DNA of 64,000 nt from RZYY01 sp036794825 (GCA_036794825.1 DAIRGA010000010.1:1-64000), one strand, 5' to 3'. Positions 27,501-37,600 are shown, counted from the first letter of the stretch. The notes: generated by a model from the letters alone, not told the origin. Made by a program: numbers and translations.

Positions 27501-29584
27501 AAATCAAAATTGATATTAGGGTCTGGTGAGCTGACCCGGGCAGAAACATTCCCTCCACTAATTAAACCGCTAATTTCCAGGTCTTTGTAATTATATGTGT
27601 TGTAAACAGCTTCGGAAACGGTGATATTTGCCAACGCTGCAATCGAGTCGCTGGTTGAGCCTGAACCGCTGACCTGTCCGGTGAAGGAAATACAGCCAAT
27701 TGTTGTATCAGCCAGCATTTTACCGGCCATCAACTTATTTGCTTCAAAATTTAGCTGAAAAGTATCTCTTGTTAGCGAATCTTTCTTTTGAAAAAACGCA
27801 TTGGAGGACATGTTTCCAAACGATGAAGCGATACTGAGCTCAGCATCGAAATCGCTGAGAGCGCCAATGAAAGATGCCCTGAGGGAAATTTTTTCTTCAG
27901 GCGAAACTGTTTCGGGGAGAGAAATTCCGGCGATTTTTGACAAATCTGAAAAGGATGTAGTCAGTGGTGCTACCGACAGATTGAGGTGTGGGTTCGAAAA
28001 ATCGGGTAAGCCTTTTATGCTGCCGTTTATCCTGACCCGCGTCTGAGTGAGAGAAGAGATCTCAAAGTTATTCACCTTCAGGTTATTAATCTTGCCGCTG
28101 GCCGAAAATTTTGCTGTAATAATCTGCCCCACGTACGCCCTGAAAATACTGTCCTTTTCCAGTTCCGGCATAAAATAAAGGATATCCCGGGTATTCAATT
28201 TTAGTTTTTCCAGCCCCAGGTTTACAGTTGCGCTGCCCGGATCCTTAAGAAAGTCTTCAACAGATAGATATCCTGCTTTAAATGAACCTGAAAGCTCGGT
28301 TTGTTCAGCTTTAAGAATAAGTCTGCTGATGGAGGTCTCCTTTTCGCTGAAATTAACTTGTGCAGCGAACTGTGCGACGCCAAAGCCGCTTTTTTCTTCA
28401 AAACTTATGTTTCGGATAAAAGCGGAGATTCCCTCCGGGCTTATTTCGATATCATCGGTCAGAAGGCTCAAACCAGTGATTACAGAATGACTGAAATCCA
28501 GTCCGGTAGTGGCAATGGGTGCGGCTATGTCATCATATTTCACATCAATCCTATCCAGAACCAACTGGCTCATTGTGATGTTCCAGTCAGGAAAGATTGA
28601 GACCGGATCGCTTTTTTCATTGTTAGTCTCTCGTTCAGCGCTTGCCCCGGAATCCAGAGTAGCCTCCATTGAGGTCGCTGCAATCTTTAGCGACCCTAAA
28701 TCGAGCCTGCGATTGTTCAGATCAATCTTCTCAGGAGAAAATTGCAAGCTTCCGAGCGCTACCGAAAAATCCTGATTAACTGATGTATCAATATAGCGAA
28801 GTTGAAGATTTTCGAGGTTGAGCGAGCCCAATGCAATCTGTGGAAATAAATCCTCCTCTGCATTTTCAATTTCTGCCTCTGAGTAAGATTCGGTTTCATT
28901 GATCTGTTTAACTTCCCATTGTTTTAGAAAAGCCATACTATTCTGAATATCAATATCTTCTATTTTAAAAATCAATTGATCCAGATCCGTTTCCTCCATA
29001 TTCAGGGTCAACTTTCCCAAATGAATCACCGCATTAAGCCCGGCAACATCGTCAAAATAGCTGGCATAAAAATTTTTCAGACTGATGGTTCCAATATCAA
29101 CAGACCAGGGCTGTGAAGGGAGGGTATCAGCTACGGACAGCGTATCCGAAGAGGCGAAAGTATCAATAATGAATTGAAAATTGAACTCATTCACTGGTGC
29201 TTTGCGATGAATGTGACTCACAAGGCCTTCAATTTCAAGCTCCTTAACATTCACTTTCTGTTGAATGAGCTTAAAAATTTCGACCGAAACAAAAATCCTT
29301 TCAACGTACAGTAATGTATCCGAAGCATTGCCCTCAACATAAATCTCGTCGAGCATAACGGTGGCCGGTAAAGCTATCTTCACTCTATCTACCCGGATCT
29401 CTGTTCCCAACTTCTGAGTCAGCTTATTTGCCACAATAACAGCCACATAAGTCTGGACAGCAGGAATATTCAATAGCAAGGTAAGCGTAAACAAGATGGC
29501 CAGTAAAAGAGAGATGATCCGCAGGAGAATGCGAACCAGCCGGACTCCGATTATCTTCTTTGTGACAATGGTATTCAAAGGCAA
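24497..29584 (-). CDS. tamB: TamB-like translocation and assembly protein
   Basis: A 1695-residue AsmA/TamB-superfamily protein. A single N-terminal membrane helix (about 18-40) anchors it in the inner membrane. The long body of repetitive beta strands is expected to form a hydrophobic groove across the periplasm. The C-terminal DUF490 domain (about 1200-1660) has 'LVIDTDLKIKGNQNSPEVDAYLKI' and 'LNINGFLSQPEISFNITLPE'. The start is TTG (complement of 29582-29584). A TAA two codons upstream and no ATG before the anchor make it the only reasonable choice. tamL follows with a 4-bp overlap. Known partners act on outer-membrane proteins and phospholipid transport. Confidence 0.9.
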   Translation of the reverse strand: MPLNTIVTKKIIGVRLVRILLRIISLLLAILFTLTLLLNIPAVQTYVAVIVANKLTQKLGTEIRVDRVKIALPATVMLDEIYVEGNASDTLLYVERIFVSVEIFKLIQQKVNVKELEIEGLVSHIHRKAPVNEFNFQFIIDTFASSDTLSVADTLPSQPWSVDIGTISLKNFYASYFDDVAGLNAVIHLGKLTLNMEETDLDQLIFKIEDIDIQNSMAFLKQWEVKQINETESYSEAEIENAEEDLFPQIALGSLNLENLQLRYIDTSVNQDFSVALGSLQFSPEKIDLNNRRLDLGSLKIAATSMEATLDSGASAERETNNEKSDPVSIFPDWNITMSQLVLDRIDVKYDDIAAPIATTGLDFSHSVITGLSLLTDDIEISPEGISAFIRNISFEEKSGFGVAQFAAQVNFSEKETSISRLILKAEQTELSGSFKAGYLSVEDFLKDPGSATVNLGLEKLKLNTRDILYFMPELEKDSIFRAYVGQIITAKFSASGKINNLKVNNFEISSLTQTRVRINGSIKGLPDFSNPHLNLSVAPLTTSFSDLSKIAGISLPETVSPEEKISLRASFIGALSDFDAELSIASSFGNMSSNAFFQKKDSLTRDTFQLNFEANKLMAGKMLADTTIGCISFTGQVSGSGSTSDSIAALANITVSEAVYNTYNYKDLEISGLISGGNVSARVSSPDPNINFDLQANAELKTEGLEFSFDMIVNSLNLFALNFFQDELVISTKVAASASIGDGDHLKAKLNLADVSLSKERSEAIVNALEVNALVTDSIFDFELTSDPLDASVTGNFNPDSLEQILSSMMRKYFGLQDTAGILPGTHLAFSLDLHLPENLKKFISDEFDISDRVNMKGSYTGDDNALDIEMRIPSVSFGAAKLDTLYMLIKGKDQVLDLDFDFRTISYDTISISNFNINQTVNSGRLISSIKIAGNRESPKFLFSNQIIYTDTSLKISFLPDGLILDDKPWKIFEDNYLQISKEKMDMHNFTFSRDNQSFGLAAVNGNTELVFREFDLGNVFNILDLTDDIDLLKGKLDGTATFDKQNINLEMKLDSLCFMDMFAGNIAFHAKGDSSAIYIDVLAENAGNIASLKGEVFNYNESPELDLSVQLDLTNLQALEELLDEEISELGGKIKSEISIRGKTENPAANGFIDFQAARFRINSLNFLVNLPGERISIVNNEVRFENFTLEDVQQNKLTLDGVVSSADFTDVNFDLRIIAKEFRPISSTAAVNPTFYGNLVIDTDLKIKGNQNSPEVDAYLKIGKGTNLTYVLPGSEIKLITPEGIVQFVDRSLAVDSLATDAFGDYLTDSIMSRISGIDLATNLEIHPDALFTVIIDPRSGDYLSIGGSAVLSFAVDKSGSQSLSGMFEVKSGLYQLSFYGLVRKTFSFQPGSNISWSGKPMDASLGIEAAYEVTTNSVALVSNESTSMSESEKNLYKNRLPYTVLLNINGFLSQPEISFNITLPEREMVNYPQVASKLGQLNTPEMESERNKQVFALLVTGSFIADNPYLSTGSSTSAVATTAARNSVNGILTDQMNKLSGKYIKNVDLNFGLNSYEDYAGEASQVQTELEVTVSKKLFNDRLTVEASGYFDVDGNTSTSYTGQSSKESWGEFAATYALDQSGRHKVRVYRENAYDLFDGEVVASGFSFILEREFESLRRKSKRAAQKYKYFAPLSNEGLKSNEPIPEDR

Positions 29585-29746
29585 ACCTTAAAATTGATTT
29601 TTCAAAAATCGGAAAATTTACGATACCAGTGCGTTTGCCTGTTCATTTAAAATCAGCGAAGGGATTTGGCTGGTTCTCTTCAAAATCTCAATACCGAAAA
29701 CTGAACAATCTTTCAAAAACCATTTCGCTAAATATTTGAGAAAAGG

Positions 29747-30553
29747 TTAAAACCGATATCCAACCATTATCATGTATCGGAATCCCAAACTGGTGGTCTT
29801 GGCCGAGCCGGATTTCTCAAACTCCTTTGCATCAATGGCCCAGGAGTATCCGGGAAACTTTTCAGTGAGGTAATCATTGATAATCTCAAAGAGCTTGCTT
29901 TCATCATCCGGTGTGAGCGATGTGCTGGTTTTCAGTTCAAAATTGTAAAAAGCATACCCCGGCCCCAGCAGGATCATGTCGAGGGTTATTCTGTCCCAAA
30001 ACACAAACTGATAGCCCAGTTGGAAGCCAATAGTGTGGATATTAAAGTTCAGGTTGGTCTCCAGATCTCCCTGAAAGGAATTTGTGTTCAGCTCCCAGGT
30101 ATTTGTGCGTGAGAAATAGTTGAAAGAGTAGTAAGGCCCTAAATACACCCCCCGTGGCGCTGGATACTTGTTCTCCTTTTGCAGGTAAATACGGTAGTCC
30201 AACGAAAGGCTTAATCCCTTGTCCTTTGTATTATCCCTAAGGTCAATTCCCAGTGAATCAGCATTATAACTTGCATTAATAAGCTTGGGGTAGTAAGCGC
30301 GGCCAACATTGACCGAAAAAGATTTTTTGTTGTTTAAAACTCTTTCATAACCAAATATTATGGCCTTATCCCCAAAAAGAAGCGGGTTGGTAAGGTTAAA
30401 ACGAACCGTATTTGGAAATATAAGAGAGTCGTTGTCCTGCCTGACGGTCTCTTCCTGACTAAAAACATAACTGCTTATTATAAAGCCAATCAGAAAAAAT
30501 AAACCTGCCCGCTTTATGTCATTAGCATCTATCCGGATACCTATTTTTTTCAT
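29747..30553 (-). CDS. uncharacterised outer-membrane beta-barrel protein
   Basis: A 268-residue exported protein. The signal peptide is long because of an N-terminal polar extension and is cleaved at VFS|Q near residue 32. The mature protein has alternating hydrophobic strands ('TVRFNLTNPLLFGDKAIIFGYERV', 'GVYLGPYYSFNYF', 'GFQLGYQFVFWDRITLDMILLG') and ends with an aromatic residue ('MIMVGYRF'), typical of a barrel. It may be a DUF3575-like protein. It lies upstream of tamB on the same strand with a 162-bp gap and diverges from the AsmA-like gene. No function can be given. Confidence 0.7.
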   Translation of the reverse strand: MKKIGIRIDANDIKRAGLFFLIGFIISSYVFSQEETVRQDNDSLIFPNTVRFNLTNPLLFGDKAIIFGYERVLNNKKSFSVNVGRAYYPKLINASYNADSLGIDLRDNTKDKGLSLSLDYRIYLQKENKYPAPRGVYLGPYYSFNYFSRTNTWELNTNSFQGDLETNLNFNIHTIGFQLGYQFVFWDRITLDMILLGPGYAFYNFELKTSTSLTPDDESKLFEIINDYLTEKFPGYSWAIDAKEFEKSGSAKTTSLGFRYMIMVGYRF

Positions 30554-30692
30554 AATTTGAGAGTGTTTGAATACTTAACTTTTGCATCGAAACTATTTAC
30601 AAAGTTGCAAATAAATCGGTTCATACAAAACAGGATTTAAATTTATTCTTTTTTTCCGAAAAGTTCAAATATACCAGGATTGAATAAAAAGC

Positions 30693-30700
30693 TAACTTTG
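30693..30700 (+). promoter_or_regulatory. putative -7 element for AsmA-like gene
   Basis: TAACTTTG fits TAnnTTTG, 130 nt before the ATG at 30831. No good -33 box is seen at the expected distance. Confidence 0.3.
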
Positions 30701-30830
30701 TAACTCTCAAAAGATACTTTGAAAAATTTCACTCAGGGAACAAACCGATGATTCGACAGGATAAAATCCCTGAAAGTGGCATCTTTTGCAGATTAAAAAC
30801 TTTTAATGCAAACCATTTGATCTGATTCTT

Positions 30831-32618
30831 ATGTCAAAAGTTATGAAACGACTGGCAATTATTCTGCTCGCTCTCGTTGTAGTTCTGGTTGCCGGCACAT
30901 TATGGCTCAGGATGAACCTGGGAAGAATTGCCGGAGACATTATCCTTGATCAATTTAATACATCACAGCTTAGTAAGGTTTATCATATTGATTTTGAAAA
31001 ACTTAAACTTGATGTTTTCTCCGGAGAAATATCAATCAGCAATTTCAACCTGCGGATTGACACCAATTTCTATCACGCCGATGACACCCTTCGGTTCAAG
31101 CATCAATTTCTTTTCGAAGCCCGGTTATCAGGTCTTTCTCTCACTGGTCTTGATTTCAGGGCATTGCTGCTAAGAAAAGAACTGCATATCAAAGGCATCG
31201 AAATCGATGACCCCGGCATCAGGATAATAGACCATTTGACAAAGAAGGAAAAAGCTGCACGGAGCAAGTTTTTGGCGGCACAGATCAAACCCGTTGATAC
31301 CGCAGCGCCAAAAAAGATCAGTCTTGGCAAAAGCAGCCTTGAGTTTTTCAGAATCAGTGGCGGCAGTGCCGAGTTTTACGACAAAGTAAATTCCAAAACC
31401 GTTTTTTCGGTTCAAACGATCAGCCTGCTGCTAACCAACGTGCTGATTGACCCTGATGAACCCATGAAAACACTGATTGATAAAACGTACGAAGAGTCGA
31501 AATTTGGTCTGGGAGAGGTAAAATTCAACAGCGATAAGGGTTTCTACGATTATGAGCTGAAAGGTGTCGACCTCGACATAACTGAAAACAGGCTTGCTTT
31601 GAGCGACTTTAAGTTGATGCCCAAATATGACAAAGAACAGTTTGCAAAAAAGTTCGGGAAGCAGACCGACAGGATAGCCCTGAATTTAAAATCCATAGAG
31701 CTTATTGGCTTCGACCTGGAGAAATATTTTTTGAAGGGTGATTTGGTTATCAAAGCGATAAATATCGATGGGCTTGATCTGGAAGTTTACCGCGACAAAA
31801 ATTATCCCTTCGATTTTGAAAATTTCCCGAAGTTTCCCTGGCAGGCTCTGGCCGGCATCGAAATTCCATTCCAGATAGATGCAATTTCGGTAAAGAATTC
31901 TGGTATCCGTTACGAAGAGCTGGCTCCTGATAGGGTAGCAGCCGGAAAAGTACCTTTAAGCAATGTCAAGGTTGAACTACTGAAAGTTTCCAACATCCCC
32001 GAGTATATCAACAAAAACGGACCGATGGTTTGCCTTTTGGAAGCAAAACTCTTCAACGAAGGAAATATGTTTGTGCAAATTACTGCTCCGCGCGATCTCT
32101 CGAGCAGCGAGTTTGAATTCCATGGCAGGATTGACCGGATGAATATGCAGGCCTTTAATTCAATTACCGAACTGAATGTTCTGGTCAATATCCAGGAGGG
32201 TCAGCTCGACAGTCTTGTTTTTTGGGCAAAGGCCAATCAGAAAATTTCCACAGGACAAATGGTTATGGCCTATAACAACCTAAAAATTAATGTTTTAAAG
32301 AAGGAAACCGAAGAAAAGAAATCCCACGACATCGGATTCGCAAGCTGGCTTTCCAACCAAATGATCAGGGGGTTCAATCCATCAGAAAAAAAACCCGGTG
32401 AAAAGCCCATGGTGGCCGAAATATTTGTGGAGAGAGACATCAATAAGTCCATTTTCAATTATATCGTCAAAAGCATCATTTCAGGTATCAGGGCTACACT
32501 GGTTCCGGGCGTAGGCCCCTCGCTGAAAAAATATGAAAAACAGGAGAAAAAAGATGCCAAAAAGGAGATGAGGGAAGAAAAAAGACAGGAGAGGAAATCA
32601 AGGAAAAACAAGAAATAA
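30831..32618 (+). CDS. AsmA/DUF748-like membrane-anchored protein
   Basis: A 595-residue protein with one N-terminal transmembrane segment (about 8-27) and a long periplasmic beta-rich body. The body has segments typical of AsmA-like proteins ('VYHIDFEKLKLDVFSGEISISNFNL', 'LHIKGIEIDDPGIRII', 'LVIKAINIDGLDLEVY'). The last 45 residues are extremely basic and charged (KK, EKK, REEKRQ, RKNKK). AsmA-like proteins form bridges between the membranes for lipid transport. Its position beside tamB-tamL fits that idea. An in-frame ATG at residue 5 is an alternative start. It ends 11 bp from the convergent barrel gene. Confidence 0.75.
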   Translation: MSKVMKRLAIILLALVVVLVAGTLWLRMNLGRIAGDIILDQFNTSQLSKVYHIDFEKLKLDVFSGEISISNFNLRIDTNFYHADDTLRFKHQFLFEARLSGLSLTGLDFRALLLRKELHIKGIEIDDPGIRIIDHLTKKEKAARSKFLAAQIKPVDTAAPKKISLGKSSLEFFRISGGSAEFYDKVNSKTVFSVQTISLLLTNVLIDPDEPMKTLIDKTYEESKFGLGEVKFNSDKGFYDYELKGVDLDITENRLALSDFKLMPKYDKEQFAKKFGKQTDRIALNLKSIELIGFDLEKYFLKGDLVIKAINIDGLDLEVYRDKNYPFDFENFPKFPWQALAGIEIPFQIDAISVKNSGIRYEELAPDRVAAGKVPLSNVKVELLKVSNIPEYINKNGPMVCLLEAKLFNEGNMFVQITAPRDLSSSEFEFHGRIDRMNMQAFNSITELNVLVNIQEGQLDSLVFWAKANQKISTGQMVMAYNNLKINVLKKETEEKKSHDIGFASWLSNQMIRGFNPSEKKPGEKPMVAEIFVERDINKSIFNYIVKSIISGIRATLVPGVGPSLKKYEKQEKKDAKKEMREEKRQERKSRKNKK

Positions 32619-32629
32619 AACTACCCGTA

Positions 32630-33619
32630 TCAATTTGCATAAAACCTGTACGACAAGCCCAGGGTAAACTGTAGTGATGTACCCACCTGAGTTTTCGTAA
32701 CATACTGATAAACCGGAAGATCCACAAGTCCAAACAGGGTAAAGCTGTTGAGGCTGTAACTGAGTTGCGGTGTCACAAAAACCTTTTTGTAACCGGTGGC
32801 AAATGGATCATAATTGGGATAGGCATGGATTAGAATGTCTTTATTGATGGACATCAGGTCAGTCCATTCGCCCCTTACCTGCAGCGTTGCACCAAGGTTT
32901 CGGAGCAAAGCCCTGCTCACAAATACAGCAATGCTCGCATAATCTCCCATTTTCTCACCAAGGGGATTCCACCCTTTTTTGATGTAAAAACCATTGGCAA
33001 AAACCTTGAAATCCTTTTTCGGAAAACCCTTCAGGTAAAAAACATAGAAAATAAAATCCTGGGCTCCTGTGGTAAGTTGCACGGCCTGTGGGTTGGTTAC
33101 GTAATACGTTTCACCGGAAAAAGGCTCAACATTACCCGTTGAGTCGTTGTAAACGCCGATCGGGATTTTCATTCCCAATCCCACGGTAAGTTCGGTGGTT
33201 TTACCCTCCTTCATGCTTCGAAATACCTCATATCGGGGAAAAATGATTAGATCGCTTACACCGGAGGAGTTGTAGGTTCTGGCGGGGTCATTATTAAGAC
33301 CTATTTCTTCCTTCAAAAAAAAGTTTCCCATTTCCACCGACATGGTGAGCTTTTCACTTACCCCGTAAGCCACCCTGAAGTATTGGTAGATACTTTTAAA
33401 TTCATCGAAATACTTGTAATCGGTGCGCTCGTCGCCGGTGAAAAAACGGTCGGTATTGATGTATTGCAAATTCGTATTCAACTCGAATTGCCTTGCAGAG
33501 AGTACTCCCTGCGAGGTACCACCAGCAATGGGGCTTCCCGTCCCTCCGGAGCAGCATTGGGCAAAAGCTTCTGCAACCGCAATTATCAGCAACGACAGAG
33601 TAAGCAGAGCATTTTTCAT
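32630..33619 (-). CDS. outer-membrane protein with Cys-Cys mature N-terminus
   Basis: A 329-residue predicted barrel. The signal peptide ends AFA|Q21, so the mature protein begins Q-C22-C23-S-G-G, a short Cys-Cys-Gly-Gly tail that continues 'SPIAGGTSQGVL'. The rest is a series of amphipathic strands ('LTMSVEMGNFFL', 'ELTVGLGMKIPIGVY', 'LQFTLGLSYRF'), like the meta-pathway or transporter-type barrels. The gene begins 11 bp after the stop of the CGPC thioredoxin-like gene, so they form an operon. The Cys pair could bind metal or be a target of the thioredoxin-like partner; this is inference. Confidence 0.72.
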   Translation of the reverse strand: MKNALLTLSLLIIAVAEAFAQCCSGGTGSPIAGGTSQGVLSARQFELNTNLQYINTDRFFTGDERTDYKYFDEFKSIYQYFRVAYGVSEKLTMSVEMGNFFLKEEIGLNNDPARTYNSSGVSDLIIFPRYEVFRSMKEGKTTELTVGLGMKIPIGVYNDSTGNVEPFSGETYYVTNPQAVQLTTGAQDFIFYVFYLKGFPKKDFKVFANGFYIKKGWNPLGEKMGDYASIAVFVSRALLRNLGATLQVRGEWTDLMSINKDILIHAYPNYDPFATGYKKVFVTPQLSYSLNSFTLFGLVDLPVYQYVTKTQVGTSLQFTLGLSYRFYAN

Positions 33620-33630
33620 TGGGCTGACAG

Positions 33631-34407
33631 TTAATTTTGGATAAAGAGTTTAACAAGACCGCTGCTTTGATGATCAGCATTCAACCTGACGAAATAGAGC
33701 CCGGATGGCAATTTGGTCGTAATTACCAGCGTGTTGGAGCCACTGTTCATCACACCAAAGTTTCTGGTTTCAATCAATTTGCCGCCAACATCCAGTATTT
33801 CGATCATCACCGGAAGATCTTTGTCCAGCGAAAAATCAATGGTAAAATTACCCGGGGAGGGATTTGGATGAACGGACATCTGAACACTATTGAGGCTAAG
33901 ATCATCAACCCCGACAGATGAAACTGCGATGGCGGAATCTATTGCTGCTATTAGCAACTCAGCATTCACTGAATTGTTGGCGTCGTAAAACACCTGGTGT
34001 TGCGAGCCGCCAATGACAACGACCTTAGGCATGCCATAAGAACCGTAATCCATCATGTCGATGGCTGTATTTGAGAACACCGTAACATTGGTTGCTCCGA
34101 TACCCTGCAGCCAACTGGCCAGCGAAACACAGGGGGTGTCGGCAAAATCATCCACAACGTACATAAATACTTTGCCCGGATGAGTGGCCTGGTAACTCTG
34201 CACAACGTTATAGGTGGTCAATGTTGGGCCGGCGCAAGGGCCGCAGGGCATAACCCAATCCAATACAATTACTTTTCCTGATTCCAGTTCGGTAAAGAGG
34301 TCGTGCTCAATTCCTGAGCAGTCTTTGCAGGTGAAATTGGTGGCAGTCTGCGAGTAAACCGTTGATAGGGAAAAAGCACAAATCAGGAGTAAAATTGATT
34401 TTTTCAT
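33631..34407 (-). CDS. T9SS-secreted thioredoxin-like protein
   Basis: A 258-residue secreted redox protein. The signal peptide ends VYS|Q20. A thioredoxin-like domain (about 22-165) carries the redox motif C55-G-P-C58 in 'VMPCGPCAGPT', an additional C27-x2-C30 pair, and a cis-Pro-like 'GMPKVVVI'. A T9SS sorting domain (about 180-258) has 'VHPNPSPGNFTIDF' and ends 'KLFIQN'. So the redox domain is put on the cell surface or secreted. The barrel gene follows 11 bp downstream. A T9SS tail on a thioredoxin-like domain is notable, because most such domains in the group are periplasmic. Confidence 0.82.
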   Translation of the reverse strand: MKKSILLLICAFSLSTVYSQTATNFTCKDCSGIEHDLFTELESGKVIVLDWVMPCGPCAGPTLTTYNVVQSYQATHPGKVFMYVVDDFADTPCVSLASWLQGIGATNVTVFSNTAIDMMDYGSYGMPKVVVIGGSQHQVFYDANNSVNAELLIAAIDSAIAVSSVGVDDLSLNSVQMSVHPNPSPGNFTIDFSLDKDLPVMIEILDVGGKLIETRNFGVMNSGSNTLVITTKLPSGLYFVRLNADHQSSGLVKLFIQN

Positions 34408-34460
34408 AGTAGTAGTCGTTTGAAAAACAATTGAATATGATTATGATAATATCACCGGGG

Positions 34461-34468
34461 CAAAAATA
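34461..34468 (-). promoter_or_regulatory. putative -7 element for thioredoxin-barrel operon
   Basis: On the minus strand this reads TATTTTTG. A TTTA lies 19 nt upstream of it. The element is about 54 nt before the ATG at 34407. Confidence 0.45.
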
Positions 34469-34616
34469 AAGTATTTCTGTATTGAAATAAACTTTTATGT
34501 GATTTTTTCTTCTTTGATGATGAAATTTGAGCGGTGATGATAATTACAATTTCGTTCAAACCAATTTAAACCAGGTAAAAATTAGAGCCGACATGCCCGG
34601 AATCAGGATTTTAAAA

Positions 34617-34624
34617 TACTTTTG
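34617..34624 (+). promoter_or_regulatory. putative -7 element for fusion dehydrogenase
   Basis: TACTTTTG fits TAnnTTTG, about 70 nt before the ATG at 34694. No convincing -33 box is seen. Confidence 0.4.
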
Positions 34625-34693
34625 CTGTTAAATTTTTCACAGAATTTTTTAAAAACAGGAATAGCATCATAATTCAATAATTATCAATTTATT

Positions 34694-37600
34694 ATGCAGA
34701 AAATCAAATCTCATCCCATCCTTGATGTACCCGTTGTGGAAAAAGTAATTTTTACTTTTAACGGCAAGAAAATAGAGGGCGAAAAAGGGTTTACCATTGC
34801 AGCCGCTTTGCATCAGGCGGGTTTTCCGGTTCACAGTCACAGTTTGCGCAACCGAAACCGGTCGCTTGAATGTGGAATTGGAAAATGTGGTGCCTGTGAA
34901 ATGCTGGTTGATGGGCGTATCAAGCGCATTTGTATTACCAAAGTGGATGGGATTAATGAGGTGAGTGAGATTCCGAAGGATTACACACCGATAGTTGAGC
35001 AGTTGAATGAAAATGAGCCGGTTAAGGTTTACAAAACTACAGTAACCATTGTTGGCGCCGGACCTGCAGGACTGGCCTGCCGCGAATTGCTCAATCAGTA
35101 CAAGATCAACAACCTGGTAATTGATATCAACGACAAGATTGGCGGCCAGTTCCTGATGCAAACCCACCAATTTTTCTTTTTCGAAAAAGAGAAAAAATTT
35201 GGCGGGATGCGCGGATTCGACATTGCTCAAACCCTGGCTGGCGAAGATCTTAGCGGAATATTTCTCAACTCCACCGTATGGGATATTCTGGAAGGCAAAA
35301 GACTGGCCGTGAAAAATATACTGAGCGGTGAGATTTATTATGTTGACAGCGGTTTTCTTGTGGTGGCCTCCGGTGCGGTTCCATTTCTCCCGGCTTTCGA
35401 AAACGATGATCTGCCGGGAGTTTTCACCGCCGCAGTAGTGCAAAAGATGATGAACAATGAGTTCACGCTTTTGGGAAAAAACATTCTGACCGTTGGCGCC
35501 GGAAATATTGGGTATCTCACCTCTTACCAACTAATGCAGGCCGGTGCAAATGTTAAGGCTATCATCGAAGCGCAATCGCGCGAAGGGGGTTTCCCGGTAC
35601 AGGCTAACCGGGTGAGAAGACTCGGGATACCTGTGATGACTTCCAAAATTTTGCTCAAAGCTATTCCAAATGAGGATCATACAGGAATTACTGGCGCCGT
35701 GATTGCCGATTGTGAAAACTTTGCGCCTGTTGAAGGCACCGAGCGGGTAATCGCCGGAATTGATGCCATTAACATATGCACCGGGCTTGTGCCTGACGAT
35801 CAGCTGCTGATAAAGGGTAAAGAGATTTTTGGTCGCAATGTTTACGGCGCTGGCGACGCCATCAGGATTGGTGAAGGAACCAGTGCGGTTTTGAGAGGGA
35901 AGCAGGTAGCCTTTGAAATTCTTGACGACATGGGCGAGCGGTTCGATTATGATGAATATCTTGCCGTTTCGAAGGAGTACATTGATTCGCAGCAACATCC
36001 GGTGAGGGTTATAGAAAAGCCTTTTGAACCCACTGAGGAGAGGATGACGCAAAAGCCCTTTGTGATTATTGACTGTCTTTATGGCTTTGCCTGCAACCCG
36101 TGCGAATTTTCCTGCCCTCACGGCGCTATCCGTAAAACCTCCACCAGCTCGGTTCCGAGGATTGATTTTGAAAAGTGCATCGGTTGCATGCAGTGCGTTT
36201 ATCAATGTCCGGGGCTTGCCATTTTTGGTTACAATGTCGAAAAAAACTGGCTGTTTCTCCCAATTGAATATGAGGCAAATGAAAAATCAGAAGTCTTCCT
36301 TGTGGATAATCAGGGGAAAATTCAGGGAGAAGGGGTGATCGAGAAAATTCTGCGCAAACCCAACAAAACCCACGTTGCCAGAGTAAAATCAATTGACATC
36401 CATGGTAAAAAATTGATGGAAATAAGGGGATTTATCGTAAAAACGAGCTATCCTGACGAGGTAGAACTGGAGCCCAACAGCAACGAAATACACACGGAAC
36501 AGTACATCTGCCATTGCGATGATGTGCAGCTTGACGAGATTCTTGATGTTGTGGGCGAAAGGAAGTTTATTTCGGTGGATGAAGTGAAACACACCACCCG
36601 ACTTGGAATGGGCGCCTGCAGGGGGAAACGCTGCATTAAGCGATTGAAGCAGACCCTGGCAGGCAGCGGTATTTCGATTGTTGGCGAGCCAACTCCGCGC
36701 GGGCCACTTTCCAACCAGATATCGCTGGGCGACGTCTATCCGAAAAAAATTCAGGAAAAAATAATCACAAATTTCAATGGCGGCCACACGCGAAAAATCA
36801 AGGTAGATTCGCTGGTTGCCGGCGGTGGTATCGGGGGCAGCGCTTTGTTTCGTTATCTTGCCGAAGCCGGGCTGAATCCGGTATTGGCAAACTATGGCCG
36901 GGGTGCATCCTGGCGAAATATTGCCGGAGGCCGCCCTAATTTCAGCCTTCCGGAATTGTCGGATATTGCAGTGAAAAATCTTGAAATTTTCAAAGAGCTG
37001 CATCAACTCAGCAACATTGATTTCCGACCGATCAACTATGTTACTTTTGCTCATAACGATCAGTTGCTCAAAGCATTGGAAGCCTCTATGGCCTGGTCGG
37101 ATGCCTATTTGATCGAACCAAAGGACTTTAAGAAACACATTTCGCCACATTTCAATAACCACCTAAAAACCTACATTGCCGCACTGGTGACCAGCAATTG
37201 CTGGCAGGCTACCCCCGGCAAAGTGGTGGATCTCATCAGGCAACTGGGGATCAAAAATGGTGGAGTGATACAGGAAGACTGCGAAATGATTGATGTTCAC
37301 AAATCCGGCGAAACCTATACCGTGCTTGTAAAAAATCACGACAAAGATTTCGTTGAATACGAAACCAGTTGCTTCATCAATGCCATGGGCCCGCAGGGAG
37401 ACCGTTTTGCCAAAAAACTCGGTATCGAAACCGGTATCTATCCGGTTAAGCATCAGGCCTTTATCACACGTCGTCTGCCAATGATGGGGAATGAAGGAAT
37501 TCCTTTGCCAATGATGATTGATCGCAGGCAGTACAAAGGTTTCACCGCGGTTTACGGGCAGCAGTTGGGCGAAACCGGACAGATCATCGGTTGTGCTTCT

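Noticed and set aside
34667..37162. Long minus-strand open frames (35.5, 36.2 and 37.1 kb) opposite the fusion dehydrogenase
   Set aside because: They are antisense shadows of a clear, motif-rich gene; their products have no signal peptide, domain or codon pattern of their own.
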